Shown here piece after piece: positions 34,807-44,253 of a DNA stretch of 64,000 nucleotides; the stretch's first letter is position 1; each line of letters opens with the position of its first letter. The notes beneath the pieces were generated by a model. That model worked only from the letters and a program-made list of their open reading frames with translations, searched no databases and had not been told where the DNA came from. The position numbers and the translations under genes are program-made. Origin of the DNA: Clostridium beijerinckii HUN142 (GTDB lineage Bacteria; Bacillota; Clostridia; Clostridiales; Clostridiaceae); NCBI RefSeq assembly GCF_000621745.1, contig NZ_KK211335.1, forward strand, positions 200,490-264,489, written 5' to 3'.

Positions 34807-35253
34807 ATGGATAATGTAATATTGCATGTAGATATGGATGCTTTTTTTGCATCTGTTGAGCAAAGAGACAATCCAGATCTTAAAGGTAAGCCTGTTATAG
34901 TAGGCGGAATAAGTGAAAGGGGAGTAGTATCAACTTGTTCTTATGAAGCAAGAAGATATGGGATTCATTCAGCTATGCCGATGTTCATGGCTAGAGAGAA
35001 ATGTCCAAATGGAATATTTGTATCTGGAAGATATGGAAAGTATGCTAAGGTATCTCAGGAGATATTTGAAATATTTAATGAAGTTACGCCACTAGTAGAA
35101 CCTGTATCTATTGATGAAGGTTTCTTAGATTTGTCTCAAGGAAAAATGAAAGATGGAATTGAAGCAGCAAGGTATATTAAGAATAGAGTATTTAAGGAAG
35201 TTGGTTTAACATTATCTATTGGTATATCTTATAATGTATGTTATATTTTATGA
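34807..35253 (+). pseudogene. dinB: DNA polymerase IV (dinB), N-terminal fragment cut by an insertion
   Basis: Codons 1-143 encode a canonical Y-family polymerase: VDMDAFFASVEQRDNPDLKG, GVVSTCSYEARRYGIHSAMP, and VEPVSIDEGFLDLS with the catalytic Asp-Glu pair. The frame breaks off exactly after LSIGISYN; the family continues with K-F-L-A-K, but here VCYIL and a stop follow. The remaining palm, thumb, little-finger and clamp-binding parts (about 200 residues) are missing from the next 9 kb in recognisable host form. The break is at about 35236. GAGGTGATTTTAG supports the ATG. The fragment keeps catalytic carboxylates but lacks DNA-binding domains, so it is presumably inactive. Confidence 0.9.
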
Positions 35254-35288
35254 ATGAAATATACATGTAATTATATATAGAAATAAAT

Positions 35289-35326
35289 AAGATGAATACT
35301 AGAAATAAAGTATTTCATCTTTTGTT
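35289..35326 (+). terminator. Hairpin with T-tract near the left end of the element
   Basis: AAGATGAATACT pairs with AGTATTTCATCTT (one bulge), followed by TTGTTTAT. It would stop read-through from dinB into the recombinase genes. Confidence 0.65.
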
Positions 35327-35360
35327 TATAGTTAGAAACAAAATTATATAAATACAAAAT

Positions 35361-35411
35361 ACTTATTATATGGTAAGATATATTGGAGACGAAATTAAAA
35401 CTTATTATATG
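35361..35411 (+). repeat. 12-bp direct repeat at the element's left end
   Basis: ACTTATTATATG occurs at 35361-35372 and 35400-35411, 39 bp apart start to start. It lies between the break in dinB and the first recombinase gene, where recombinase or excision-factor binding sites are expected. Confidence 0.6.
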
Positions 35412-35466
35412 AGAGGGTATAGTTTTAATTTAAGATAACAAGCATAAGTTGAAGGTGGTGCAAAAG

Positions 35467-36843
35467 TTGAAAGATAACATACTTGAGATATCTAATTATA
35501 AACAACGAATATATAGATTAAAAAAAGGATATACAATTGTTAATGGAACAATAAGCGAGTATCCTGTAATAGTACATTCATATGTTGGAGAAATAAAGAA
35601 AGAAGTGAGCATTTTTAGTGACTTCTTTTATTATAAATCAACTAACAGGGCTATAAATTTGTTGAATGATAGCATGAATACTATAACAAAAAAATATGGT
35701 AGATTATTAGTTATGTTTCTTAACTATGTGTTTTATGGATGTGAAAAACCTATTTCAAGGATAGAAGATATCACAATAGAAATGGGTCAACAATTTTTAC
35801 AACGATATGCTAAAGGATTAGAAGGTAGAAAACAGAGTAAATCTGAATACACAGTAAGCGGAGGCGAAATGACTTTAACATATTTTTTTTATTGGTTATT
35901 GCATAATTATCCTGTGAAACTCAAATATATTAAACTATCTAATTTTGAATGGGAAGAATATTACTCAATAAATGAAGCAACTAAATTTAGAGAGGAAAAA
36001 GTAAAACGCAAAAGGCTAAATTCAATATTTTGTATTGATGCTGATGATGAATATGTGACAAGGGATAAAGTTGTTACTGGAAGTTTGTATATGGTATTGT
36101 TGCTACTTGATATAGCAAAGAAACATGACAAAATGCTAAGATTGGGAATCGCTCTAGGTGCATTTGCGGGACTTAGAAAAGGTGAAGTGTGTCAAATGTC
36201 AAAAAGTCGCATTAAAACATTTGAGCCTTATGTGAATGTTCAATTTGAAACAACTATAGATACTACATACAATCAAATTCTTAGAAGCGATGGTTTGATG
36301 ACTGGATATATAAAGACTAAAAAAGTTAGACCAGTATATGAACCATTTTTACCGATGCTTAATGACATATATAATGACCATTTGGACATGCTTAATGAAG
36401 ATGGATTAAATAATCAGTATGGGGCTTTATTTATTGATAGTAGAGGAAATGCAATGATGGACTATACATACTTAGAACGATTTAAAAAATTAACAGACAT
36501 AATGAGAGATATACTCAGAGTTGCAGCATTAGATGATGAGCAAGAAAGTGCAAAAGAAGCCTATTCTTTATTGCAAGGTGTAGCATTTACACCTCATTCA
36601 TTGAGATATTTTTTTTCACAGTATATATGTGAGAGAGAAAATAATCCTATAGTTCTTCAAAGATATAGAGTGGATAAGCAAATAGCAACCCAGATGGGAT
36701 ATATATTAGAGTCGAGAAAAGCAAAGGAGCGTATAAAAGAATTGCAAGAAGAACTTCACAAAGATGCTGTAGAGCATATGAAGAACGTAGAAAAATTATT
36801 TGATCAAGAAGTTAGGAAATATAAAGGAGATAGAGTGTGGTAG
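35467..36843 (+). CDS. Tyrosine-recombinase-like protein 1, catalytic tyrosine not recognisable
   Basis: The 458-aa protein has an N-terminal SAM-like DNA-binding part (about 55-150) and a recombinase fold with box I AFAGLRKGEVCQMS (Arg near 240) and box II FTPHSLRYFFSQY (His and Arg). At the place of box III there is ATQMGYILESRKAKERIKEL: the usual His is replaced by Tyr, and no Tyr stands at the nucleophile position. It may therefore be a structural partner rather than the strand-cutting subunit. TTG 35467 is chosen, as GAAGGTGGTG lies seven bases upstream; a TTG at 35449 is in frame but precedes that site. It is analogous in place to TnpA of Tn554. The 3' end overlaps the next gene by 7 bases. 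Confidence 0.8.
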   Translation: MKDNILEISNYKQRIYRLKKGYTIVNGTISEYPVIVHSYVGEIKKEVSIFSDFFYYKSTNRAINLLNDSMNTITKKYGRLLVMFLNYVFYGCEKPISRIEDITIEMGQQFLQRYAKGLEGRKQSKSEYTVSGGEMTLTYFFYWLLHNYPVKLKYIKLSNFEWEEYYSINEATKFREEKVKRKRLNSIFCIDADDEYVTRDKVVTGSLYMVLLLLDIAKKHDKMLRLGIALGAFAGLRKGEVCQMSKSRIKTFEPYVNVQFETTIDTTYNQILRSDGLMTGYIKTKKVRPVYEPFLPMLNDIYNDHLDMLNEDGLNNQYGALFIDSRGNAMMDYTYLERFKKLTDIMRDILRVAALDDEQESAKEAYSLLQGVAFTPHSLRYFFSQYICERENNPIVLQRYRVDKQIATQMGYILESRKAKERIKELQEELHKDAVEHMKNVEKLFDQEVRKYKGDRVW

Positions 36844-39488
36844 GAATAAAATTGGAAAATGGGGAAAATTATTATTCATATCCAGATACGCTTGGAAGAT
36901 TGGGTTATGGTAGTGCAGCATATTCAAAAAAGATTAGGGATAGTTTGGAGAAAATATTTAATCCAATACATTTAAAAACAAGAGTATATTATTTGAAAAA
37001 TGATGTAGATGAATTTGCTATCAAATATGTAGATACTACCTGTAAACAAGTGGAATTTGCAGAACTGTTAGATAAAGAACTTAATAAATTAACTAGAAAA
37101 TTAGTTCCTCACTACCAGACACCAAGTAAAGCAGGTGGTGACTTTCCGAAACTTTTTGAACAGTATGGGAAAATTATATTAGAACCATACACAGATGAAA
37201 ATCCGAGTGGAAATAGACGTTTTTATCGTTCTGATGTTAAAGATATAGCTGATAATTTGGTGAGAGATCATGTTGAAATATATAATGTGGATGGTAGCAA
37301 TTATAATATTAACAGTATTAAAGAACTATCTTTGTATATTATTGAAACTAAATATTATACTTCGGAAAGTTATGAACAAATCTATAAAAAAGAGCCTGGA
37401 AGAGGACAGTGGATAGGTAAAGTTCCTATGATAAAAATTAGATATATGTATTACTTTAGAAAAGAACACATACAATTTAATGAGGATTTGAAATGTAATA
37501 CAATAAGCATAGTGGACTTAATTATAAAAATTAAAAAGGATACTGGTAAATCAGTACCTAAAGTTTCTTTAATAGATTATTTGGTTACGAATGGAATTCC
37601 ATATTACTCCGGTAGAGATTTACAAAGTACGTCATATTCACATATTGAATATGATTATGTAGGAACTGTTTTAGATCACTATAGACGTATTGCTGAATAT
37701 GATGAATGTAAATCAACATTTGAAAAAGTAAAGCTCTATATGAAATATAGTCCATTAAAAAATAATAATATACATGAAACACTAAAAGATTTCGATGAAT
37801 TCATGATAGAGAGATTCAAGAACAAAGCTAGAAGCACTAAAGAACGCTGTAAATGTTCATATTATGCGATATATGATATGCTTATGTCAAAATTAAGCTG
37901 TGAACTAAAAGATATTACATCAGAGAAATTTGTGTCTTTAAGTACATATTTGATGAATTATATTAATAAATATTCACAACAAGAATTTGGTTATTTTTAT
38001 AATACTATAATGAAGAAATATAAGATTTCTAGAAATATAACAGTTGGGCAAGCGCCATCAGTTATAAATGAAGTGTTACCATATGAGTTAGAAAAATTTC
38101 TAGAAATGTATGGAATTATTTTCTTAAAAATGCAAGATAAGAAATGGATAAATAGACTTGCTACAGAAGGTGCAATAGCATCAGCAACTCTTTATGTAGC
38201 TGTGCATTATTTAAGTGCATGGAGGTCGGTAGATATAAGAGATATTCCATTTCCTAACTTGAAATTAATTAATTTTAGGTCTCCAGAAAAATTTTTGGAA
38301 TTTATTAAGGACGATTCAGATTCTTTTACCGATTCAATGGGGCAAAAAATTTGTATGGATATTGAGAATAAGATAAGGCTCTGGAGAAAAAGGGCTAAAA
38401 AAAATAAAGGTAACTTAGTTTTGTATATTAATGATTCGAGTAAAAAGCATATAGGTATGCTGCTAGCAATTTGTGAAGCACACAGACAAATAAGGGAGAA
38501 TAAAATACGAAAAAGTGGAGGGCAAAATATAGGTTCTGGTAGTACGTTGATATACAGGTCAACAATATGGCAGAGAGTTTATTATAAAGAAATTTTTGAA
38601 GAAAGAACTGACTATCTTCTTGAAGAAAAAACTTTTGGGAATAGAAAAGCTAATAAAGCGTTTATGACATACATACAGAATAAAAGTGAGGAATGGGGAC
38701 TAGGAGTAGGATATCTTTTAGATTCAATTCTAAGGGGGCACAAATTGGATGATAGACTTATATCTGAAACTACTCAAATATATATAAAAAGAACGGTAGA
38801 TAAAACCACAATAAGGATATTTACAGCGGGTATTTTTGGAGGAATTAAACACAAACTTTTAGAACTTGTATATGATGATTATGAAGATTTATCTTTAGAT
38901 GAAAGAGCAGAGAGAGTTAAAGGATTGAAGATATTACCTTCAGAAATAGAATCTATGAATAAAGTTTTAGCGGATAGAAGTTCACATGTTGGTAATCTCT
39001 TAGATACGTGCTTGAAGGTAAAATACACAGAATTTAAAAAAAGTAAGGGGTATAAAGTTTTGCAAGAACTATTATACGGAAAGGATTGCTATGGTAAGCA
39101 TGAAGGAGCAAAATGCTTAGTAAGAGCTATTCAGAAAGTTGAAAATGATGAGTTAAATATAACTCATGTTTATGGAAATTATGAATGTATAAATAGTGAA
39201 TGTAAAACATGTTTTGGTTGCCAATATCTACTAGGTAAAAAGCTTTTTTTACATGAGGTTAGTAGCAGTTTTAATGAAACTAAAGAAAATCTGAAAAGAT
39301 GTATATCACCAATAGATAAAATAATTCATATGAAAAGAATTGAAAAAATATATTTCCCTATAATTTTTGAGGCGATAGAAGCCTTCGGAGAAGATGAAGT
39401 TGTGGATATTATTCAAATTGGCAATATAACAGATATATTGAGAATTGAAAAAAATAAGATAATAAATCAAGGAGAACAAAAATGTTAG
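36837..39488 (+). CDS. Very large tyrosine-recombinase-like protein 2 (883 aa) with Cys cluster
   Basis: This protein is much longer than most recombinases. I see a box I (HYLSAWRSVDIRDIP, Arg near 463), a possible box II (TFGNRKANKAFM, Arg near 603) and a box III RGHKLDDRLISETTQIYIK (His near 635, Tyr near 649). These order correctly as R...R..GH...TT..Y, which suggests an active site. The first 400 residues look like an unrelated DNA-binding region. After the catalytic part lies a C-terminal extension with a Cys cluster (YECINSECKTCFGCQYLLG, spacing C-x4-C-x2-C-x2-C), a likely zinc site. AAGGAGA lies eight bases before GTG 36837. The call rests on motifs; overall similarity is weak. The gene is overlapped on both sides by its neighbours. 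Confidence 0.7.
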   Translation: MVGIKLENGENYYSYPDTLGRLGYGSAAYSKKIRDSLEKIFNPIHLKTRVYYLKNDVDEFAIKYVDTTCKQVEFAELLDKELNKLTRKLVPHYQTPSKAGGDFPKLFEQYGKIILEPYTDENPSGNRRFYRSDVKDIADNLVRDHVEIYNVDGSNYNINSIKELSLYIIETKYYTSESYEQIYKKEPGRGQWIGKVPMIKIRYMYYFRKEHIQFNEDLKCNTISIVDLIIKIKKDTGKSVPKVSLIDYLVTNGIPYYSGRDLQSTSYSHIEYDYVGTVLDHYRRIAEYDECKSTFEKVKLYMKYSPLKNNNIHETLKDFDEFMIERFKNKARSTKERCKCSYYAIYDMLMSKLSCELKDITSEKFVSLSTYLMNYINKYSQQEFGYFYNTIMKKYKISRNITVGQAPSVINEVLPYELEKFLEMYGIIFLKMQDKKWINRLATEGAIASATLYVAVHYLSAWRSVDIRDIPFPNLKLINFRSPEKFLEFIKDDSDSFTDSMGQKICMDIENKIRLWRKRAKKNKGNLVLYINDSSKKHIGMLLAICEAHRQIRENKIRKSGGQNIGSGSTLIYRSTIWQRVYYKEIFEERTDYLLEEKTFGNRKANKAFMTYIQNKSEEWGLGVGYLLDSILRGHKLDDRLISETTQIYIKRTVDKTTIRIFTAGIFGGIKHKLLELVYDDYEDLSLDERAERVKGLKILPSEIESMNKVLADRSSHVGNLLDTCLKVKYTEFKKSKGYKVLQELLYGKDCYGKHEGAKCLVRAIQKVENDELNITHVYGNYECINSECKTCFGCQYLLGKKLFLHEVSSSFNETKENLKRCISPIDKIIHMKRIEKIYFPIIFEAIEAFGEDEVVDIIQIGNITDILRIEKNKIINQGEQKC

Positions 39489-41242
39489 TGAAAAAATATA
39501 TAGATGATTTAGGAATTGTAATTAAAGAAAATGTTACTTTTGATATCAATGATGAATCTAAATATATTCATGAATTTAAATTTTTACAATCTAGGGGAAT
39601 TATTAATAATGCAGATAATTTTTATGGTACTAAATGGAATATACGTGAACGAGGCACAATGAAAGTTCTTAAATTTCCATTTAATGAAGTTTGGTTTGAA
39701 AAAATGAAAAAGAAAAATAATTTACCTTTTACATATAAGGCATTTAATATGGCTATTAGAATATTTATTGTGGAATCAATGAAAACATATGTTTTTAGGA
39801 CTTATTATTCAGTGATGAGAGTGTTATATAAGAATCTTAATCTTACAAATTTTTTTGCTTTAGATAAGTTTGATGACATGGAAAAATATTATGATAAACT
39901 TAAAACTTTTCATAGTACGACTCATGGTTTAGGGTTAGAGTTTTTCTCGTTTTTTTATGAATTTGATGTAGCATATGAATATAGGGAACTTATCTATGAT
40001 TTAATTAGGAGTAAAGGGATAAGGAATGTAAGAACATTGCCGCATTTTGAGGATATATTTGATTTCAATGATATTATAAATGATTTTGTGCATACTGCAT
40101 TTGAGGAAGAACTGAAAAGATTTTACCCAATAGTTTTATGGTGGAAAATAACGAATATAATCCCTTTGAGAACGACAGAGTTTTTGGTGACTAAAAAAGA
40201 TTGTATTAATAGGATTAATGGTAAATGTTATTTAGATATTAGGCGATCAATTCTTAAGGGAAAGGGAATCGTTCAGTTGCAAAAGAAAGAATTAAAAGAT
40301 GTATATAAAGACGAAACCATTGAGATAACTGAGGAAATATATAATTTAATTGATTCTTATCTTAATTGTGTAAGAAATGAAGTTTGTGATGAAGATCGTG
40401 AATGTCTATTTTCTTACCAATTTTATTATAAATATAAGACAGATAAAGCACATCTAAATGCTGATACATCACAATTGACATATAAAAATTTATATTCCCT
40501 TTTAGAATTATTTTTCGAAAAGATTGTAGAAAAGAAATACAACAGAGAGGTTATTAGTAGATATGAGGAAGTTGATTTGTTAGGAAGTAGTTCTAATAAG
40601 AAACTTGTAAAAATGCAATTATATGATACAAGACATTTAGCTATTATAAATCTGATTTTCAGTGGGTGCGAAGCTGAAACTACTAAAGCGTTAGCAGGAC
40701 ATACAATGATGTCAACAACTGCTGGTTACTATGACCACTATGAGGAATATGTTAGGAGCTATGCAATAGCATATGCTAAAAGACTTAAAAGTGAAAAGGA
40801 TAAAGATACTGAATTGTTTATAGATACTATAAAAAGCAATGCTGATGAACAAGAAAAAAGATTGATTGTGTGGGATGGAGTTATCAATGGAAATAGGAAG
40901 AGTAATATTAGATATAAAAAAGTTGATGGAGGATACTGTACACATACTCTAAAATCATATGAACAATGTCTTAAGATGGAAGGGGTACATAAGGTATGTC
41001 CATACTTTGAACCTGATAATGATGAAATACTAATAGAAGAAATCAAAAAAGTAAATCATCAAATAAGAGCTGAATTAGATACGCTAAAAGAAATCTTGGA
41101 ATCTGAAAAAATGATATCTAATGTATCTGAAAAAAGAGCCGTGGTATTAGAAAAGATAAGAAGGCTATCAAATTCAAAAGCAGAAACGATGAGCAAGTTA
41201 TCAAGTGTGGAATTAATTGAAGCAAATGAGGGGCAGGTATGA
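39482..41242 (+). CDS. Tyrosine recombinase 3 (586 aa), intact catalytic motifs
   Basis: The protein has box I IIPLRTTEFLVTKKD, box II LYDTRHLAIINLIFSG and box III ALAGHTMMSTTAGYYDHYEEY, with GH and a Tyr pair at about 416-417, so all key residues of a tyrosine recombinase can be found. A C-terminal stretch with spaced Cys and His (GGYCTHTLKSYEQCLKMEG, HKVCPYFEPD) and a coiled-coil end follow, as in TnpB of Tn554-type elements. It probably does the strand exchange. AAGGAGAACAAAA supports ATG 39482. Confidence 0.87.
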   Translation: MLVKKYIDDLGIVIKENVTFDINDESKYIHEFKFLQSRGIINNADNFYGTKWNIRERGTMKVLKFPFNEVWFEKMKKKNNLPFTYKAFNMAIRIFIVESMKTYVFRTYYSVMRVLYKNLNLTNFFALDKFDDMEKYYDKLKTFHSTTHGLGLEFFSFFYEFDVAYEYRELIYDLIRSKGIRNVRTLPHFEDIFDFNDIINDFVHTAFEEELKRFYPIVLWWKITNIIPLRTTEFLVTKKDCINRINGKCYLDIRRSILKGKGIVQLQKKELKDVYKDETIEITEEIYNLIDSYLNCVRNEVCDEDRECLFSYQFYYKYKTDKAHLNADTSQLTYKNLYSLLELFFEKIVEKKYNREVISRYEEVDLLGSSSNKKLVKMQLYDTRHLAIINLIFSGCEAETTKALAGHTMMSTTAGYYDHYEEYVRSYAIAYAKRLKSEKDKDTELFIDTIKSNADEQEKRLIVWDGVINGNRKSNIRYKKVDGGYCTHTLKSYEQCLKMEGVHKVCPYFEPDNDEILIEEIKKVNHQIRAELDTLKEILESEKMISNVSEKRAVVLEKIRRLSNSKAETMSKLSSVELIEANEGQV

Positions 41243-42138
41243 GAAATATAAAACAAGAGAATGAAAAAAAAGAAGGTAAAGTTGGTAGAAAAAGAGCTTT
41301 TACAACAGAAGAATTAAGTTATGTTATAAAAATGTACATATCTACTAAAAAGTATATAACAAAGTTATCAGGCAAGCACATGGCCGAGTTTGCTCAAAGA
41401 TATCTAGTTGAGCAAAATTCCAAATATGAAAATATACAAGGATATCATTTTAATAGAAATGAAGAAATAAAACAAGCTATTAAAGATTATGAAACTCAAA
41501 CATCTACTATTAAACTAATAGGCAAAAAAGATACTCGTACAATGGTTAGATTTGATATTGATGCATTTTTTAAATTGACAAAAGGTGATGAGAATTCTCA
41601 GAGAAAGATATTGCAATCGTTCAATTCTAATTATGAAAAAACATATAGAGATTTAGCAAAGGTTGATAAGAAAGTTGAGGAATTAGAGATACAATATAGG
41701 CGAGATATAGCCGAAAAAGACGAAGAGATAATAGCACTTAAAAAGCGTAACATGGAACTATCTACAGATAACAGAAAAATTAATATGAAAATAGCTAATC
41801 TAAATAGATTAGATAGATTTATTGAGCAATTGGATATATATGAATATTTACGTTCTAAAGGAATGGTGGGTGAGCTAGACCTAGAGAATCTAGAGCTATT
41901 ATTAAGTAGAGCTGGTTTGATTAAAATCAAGGATGTGTATAATGATATTGAACCAGAGGTCTTAGAATTAAAGGAACTTTCTATAGCAGTAGATGATGAT
42001 ATAAATAACGATGTGGAAATGGAAGAAAAATATGAATACACTGACTTTGTGAATGAAGCTATTGATGTAATAGAGGAAGATGACATGGAAGCTAGGGCTT
42101 TTGCATTTATGGATAAGTTTTCTAGTAAAAATAAATAA
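41239..42138 (+). CDS. Coiled-coil accessory protein of the element (TnpC-like position)
   Basis: The 299-aa protein begins with a basic region (GRKRAFTTEELSYVIKMYIS) that could be a helix-turn-helix for DNA contact. It continues with a long heptad-type helix (about 128-195: DKKVEELEIQYRRDIAEKDE, IIALKKRNMELSTDNRKIN) and ends in an acidic tail. TnpC of Tn554, often annotated DUF6262, has the same position and architecture but is about half as long. ATG overlaps the preceding stop (ATGA). I infer a role in orienting or enhancing integration. Confidence 0.7.
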   Translation: MRNIKQENEKKEGKVGRKRAFTTEELSYVIKMYISTKKYITKLSGKHMAEFAQRYLVEQNSKYENIQGYHFNRNEEIKQAIKDYETQTSTIKLIGKKDTRTMVRFDIDAFFKLTKGDENSQRKILQSFNSNYEKTYRDLAKVDKKVEELEIQYRRDIAEKDEEIIALKKRNMELSTDNRKINMKIANLNRLDRFIEQLDIYEYLRSKGMVGELDLENLELLLSRAGLIKIKDVYNDIEPEVLELKELSIAVDDDINNDVEMEEKYEYTDFVNEAIDVIEEDDMEARAFAFMDKFSSKNK

Positions 42139-42284
42139 GTTGTACGTTAAACAATTATAAAATATTATTATATATCATAATTAAAATAACTATGTTTTAA
42201 AGAATAATTTATAAAGAATACGATGTTAGATTTAATTTTTGATACAATCATAGTAAAAAAATTTTAACTAGTGAGGTGATACTT

Positions 42285-43355
42285 ATGCCAATAATTCTAT
42301 ATGTAGATATAAATAGTTTTTTTGTATCAGTAGAGATAGCTAATAACCCTAAGTTGAAAGCTCATACGTTTCTAGCTGTGGCAGGAAGTGAGTCTTCTAG
42401 AAAAGGTGTAATTATGACTGCAAATTATGCATCAAGAGATTATGGAGTTAAAGCTGGAATGTCAAATAGGGATGCTTTACAGTTATGCCCTAATCTAAAA
42501 TTAATTCCACCTCATATGGATTTATATAAAGAATATTCCAATAAGGTAATGGACATCTTATTGAGTTTTACACATAAAGTAGAGAAGCGAAGTATAGATG
42601 AAGCGTGTGTGGATATAAGTGAGCTTGTATTTGATTATAAAAATGCTAAATCTTTAGCATATGAAATAATGAAACAAATAAAAAGTACATTAGATATATC
42701 TGTAAGCGTAGGATTAAGCTTTAATAAGAGTATGGCTAAGCTAGGTAGTGACTTAGCAGGGCCATTAGAAGTTTTTTTAATAGCTAAAGAATCTATTGAA
42801 ACGATTGTATGGGCATTACCTGTAAAATATTTAATGGGAGCTGGACCCAAAACGTGTAAAAAACTGAGAAATGTAGGTATTAATACGATTGGTGATCTGG
42901 CGAACACCGACATACTGTTGTTAAAAACTATACTTAAGAAACAAGGCGAAGCCTTATATAATTGTGCTAATGGTTTAGATACATCTCCAGTAAATCATAT
43001 ACAGACGCTACCTAAGAGTATAGGAAATTCGAAAACAGTTTCTTCAGACATGACAACAATAGAAGAATGCGAAGAACTTTTAAAGTCGATAGCAATTAGT
43101 ATTGAGCAGAGATTACTTAAGTATCAAGCAACAGCTACTACAATATCTATAGCAATAAGAACAAATGATTTTAATACAATTACAAGGCAGAAAACATTCG
43201 AGGGTCCTATTAGTTCAAGAGATACTATATACAAAGAAGCATGTTTGTTATTTAAAGAAAATTGGAAAACAGAAATTCCAGTTAGATTACTAGGCATATC
43301 TATGTCGGGTATAGAATACTTTAAAAGACAACTATCTTTTATGGATATGATTTAG
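42285..43355 (+). CDS. Y-family DNA polymerase (DinB-like), diverged full-length copy
   Basis: The 356-aa protein is complete: catalytic VDINSFFVSVE, the finger region GVIMTANYASRDYGVKAGMS, and the palm motif EKRSIDEACVDIS with the Asp-Glu pair. Next come SVGLSFNKSMAKLGSD, a helix-hairpin-helix (GAGPKTCKKLRNVGINTIGDLA) and a little finger (KSIGNSKTVSSDMTTIEE ... PVRLLGISMSG), ending RQLSFMDMI, a plausible beta-clamp motif. It should bypass DNA lesions. The first Asp pair is D-I-N instead of the usual D-M-D, but the metal-binding Asp, Asp and Glu remain. It lies 146 bp after the recombinase operon. Its N-terminal half is strongly diverged from the broken dinB. GAGGTGAT sets ATG 42285; an upstream in-frame GTG (42276) belongs to that site. 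Confidence 0.92.
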   Translation: MPIILYVDINSFFVSVEIANNPKLKAHTFLAVAGSESSRKGVIMTANYASRDYGVKAGMSNRDALQLCPNLKLIPPHMDLYKEYSNKVMDILLSFTHKVEKRSIDEACVDISELVFDYKNAKSLAYEIMKQIKSTLDISVSVGLSFNKSMAKLGSDLAGPLEVFLIAKESIETIVWALPVKYLMGAGPKTCKKLRNVGINTIGDLANTDILLLKTILKKQGEALYNCANGLDTSPVNHIQTLPKSIGNSKTVSSDMTTIEECEELLKSIAISIEQRLLKYQATATTISIAIRTNDFNTITRQKTFEGPISSRDTIYKEACLLFKENWKTEIPVRLLGISMSGIEYFKRQLSFMDMI

Positions 43356-43487
43356 GTATTACAGTAAGAGTTATCAAAGATATTTATTAAAAATGTTCAA
43401 AAGCAATCAAGAATTTAGACCTTAAATAAAATAAAGGCCATCTATTTAGAGAATATAAATATCTTTGTGTAAATTTATAGTAATCAT

Positions 43488-43522
43488 ATATAACTGGAAA
43501 TTTTATTTTCAGTTATATTTTT
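43488..43522 (+). terminator. Terminator after the DinB-like gene
   Basis: ATATAACTG (43488-43496) pairs with CAGTTATAT (43510-43518), then TTTTT. Confidence 0.75.
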
Positions 43523-43624
43523 AGAATCAAGTGTAATACTAATACGAGGTTATTAATCAATTTTTAGTGTTTGAAAAATGAACCAAAATATACATAAATT
43601 TATAAAAATGTACAAGTCTTAAGT

Positions 43625-44253
43625 TTAAATATTTTCAATCCTTTCTTTGAATTTAATTATCAATTGTGCTAGTGTAATACCCCAATTAGGTATAGGTTTG
43701 GAGTAGAAAGAAGAAATGAAAATCTGGCTGTACCTCCTTTTGAAAGACCAGAAAATAATCAAGTTTCATAGTGATTCCAAATCGAGATACGCCAGGTATA
43801 ATGGCTAAAACTTGTGATAGACCAATGAAAAAACTTCTTTTAAAGCCTATATCTTCAACTGTTACTTTACCATCATATATCTTATTTGCCATATATGATA
43901 CTATACCAATTATTATAAGCATCATACCTATAAGTCCTAAATTTCTAAAGGCAGACTCAGATTGCTTTTCAAATAGATTTCCTATTATAGCTCCAGGTAT
44001 AGAAGCAGCAGCAATAAACCAAAATAACTTACCATCCGTAGAGTTTGGGTTTGTAATACCAGGATGAATTAAATTAACCCAATATTCCCCAAGCAATGCT
44101 ATTACCGCAACAAGAGTTCCTAGATGTTGTGATACATCAAATGCAAGACCATGATCTTCCAATCCCAGTATTTGTGGAATAGCTATTAAATGAGCTGGCT
44201 AGATATAGGTAAAAATGAACAATCCCATAGATAATTGCTTGTAATATTGACGT
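43625..44253 (-). pseudogene. uppP: Undecaprenyl-diphosphatase (uppP/bacA), decayed
   Basis: The minus strand encodes a broken UppP. In order it shows SILQAIIYGIV directly after an ACG where ATG is expected (44253-44251, with AGGAGG upstream), FLPISS, then after a frame change HLIAIPQILGLEDHGLAFDV. The long open part includes HLGTLVAVIALLGEY and LSQVLAIIPGVSRFGITM. After another frame change comes RFSFLLSTP. So the start codon is lost, a short deletion removed the QGLTE part, and there are at least two more frameshifts. An intact gene would recycle the lipid carrier for cell-wall synthesis and give bacitracin tolerance. Another copy elsewhere in the genome is likely needed. Confidence 0.9.

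Larger units (their letters stand above)
35237..42138 (+). mobile_element. Tn554-like element with three large tyrosine recombinases, inserted in dinB
   Basis: Four genes on one strand (35467, 36837, 39482, 41239) overlap by 4-7 bases and encode proteins of 458, 883, 586 and 299 aa. The first three have tyrosine-recombinase features and the last is a coiled-coil protein in the place of TnpC of Tn554. The left edge is set by the break in dinB at about 35236. The right edge is uncertain: it could lie shortly after 42138, or further right if the polymerase gene at 42285 is cargo. No inverted terminal repeats were seen, as expected for this class. Target-site duplication could not be found. Confidence 0.8.

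Noticed and set aside
41631..42086. A 151-codon frame on the minus strand
   Set aside because: It mirrors the coiled-coil gene of the element; Ser/Phe-rich content is the antisense of Lys/Glu-rich helix and no start signal exists.
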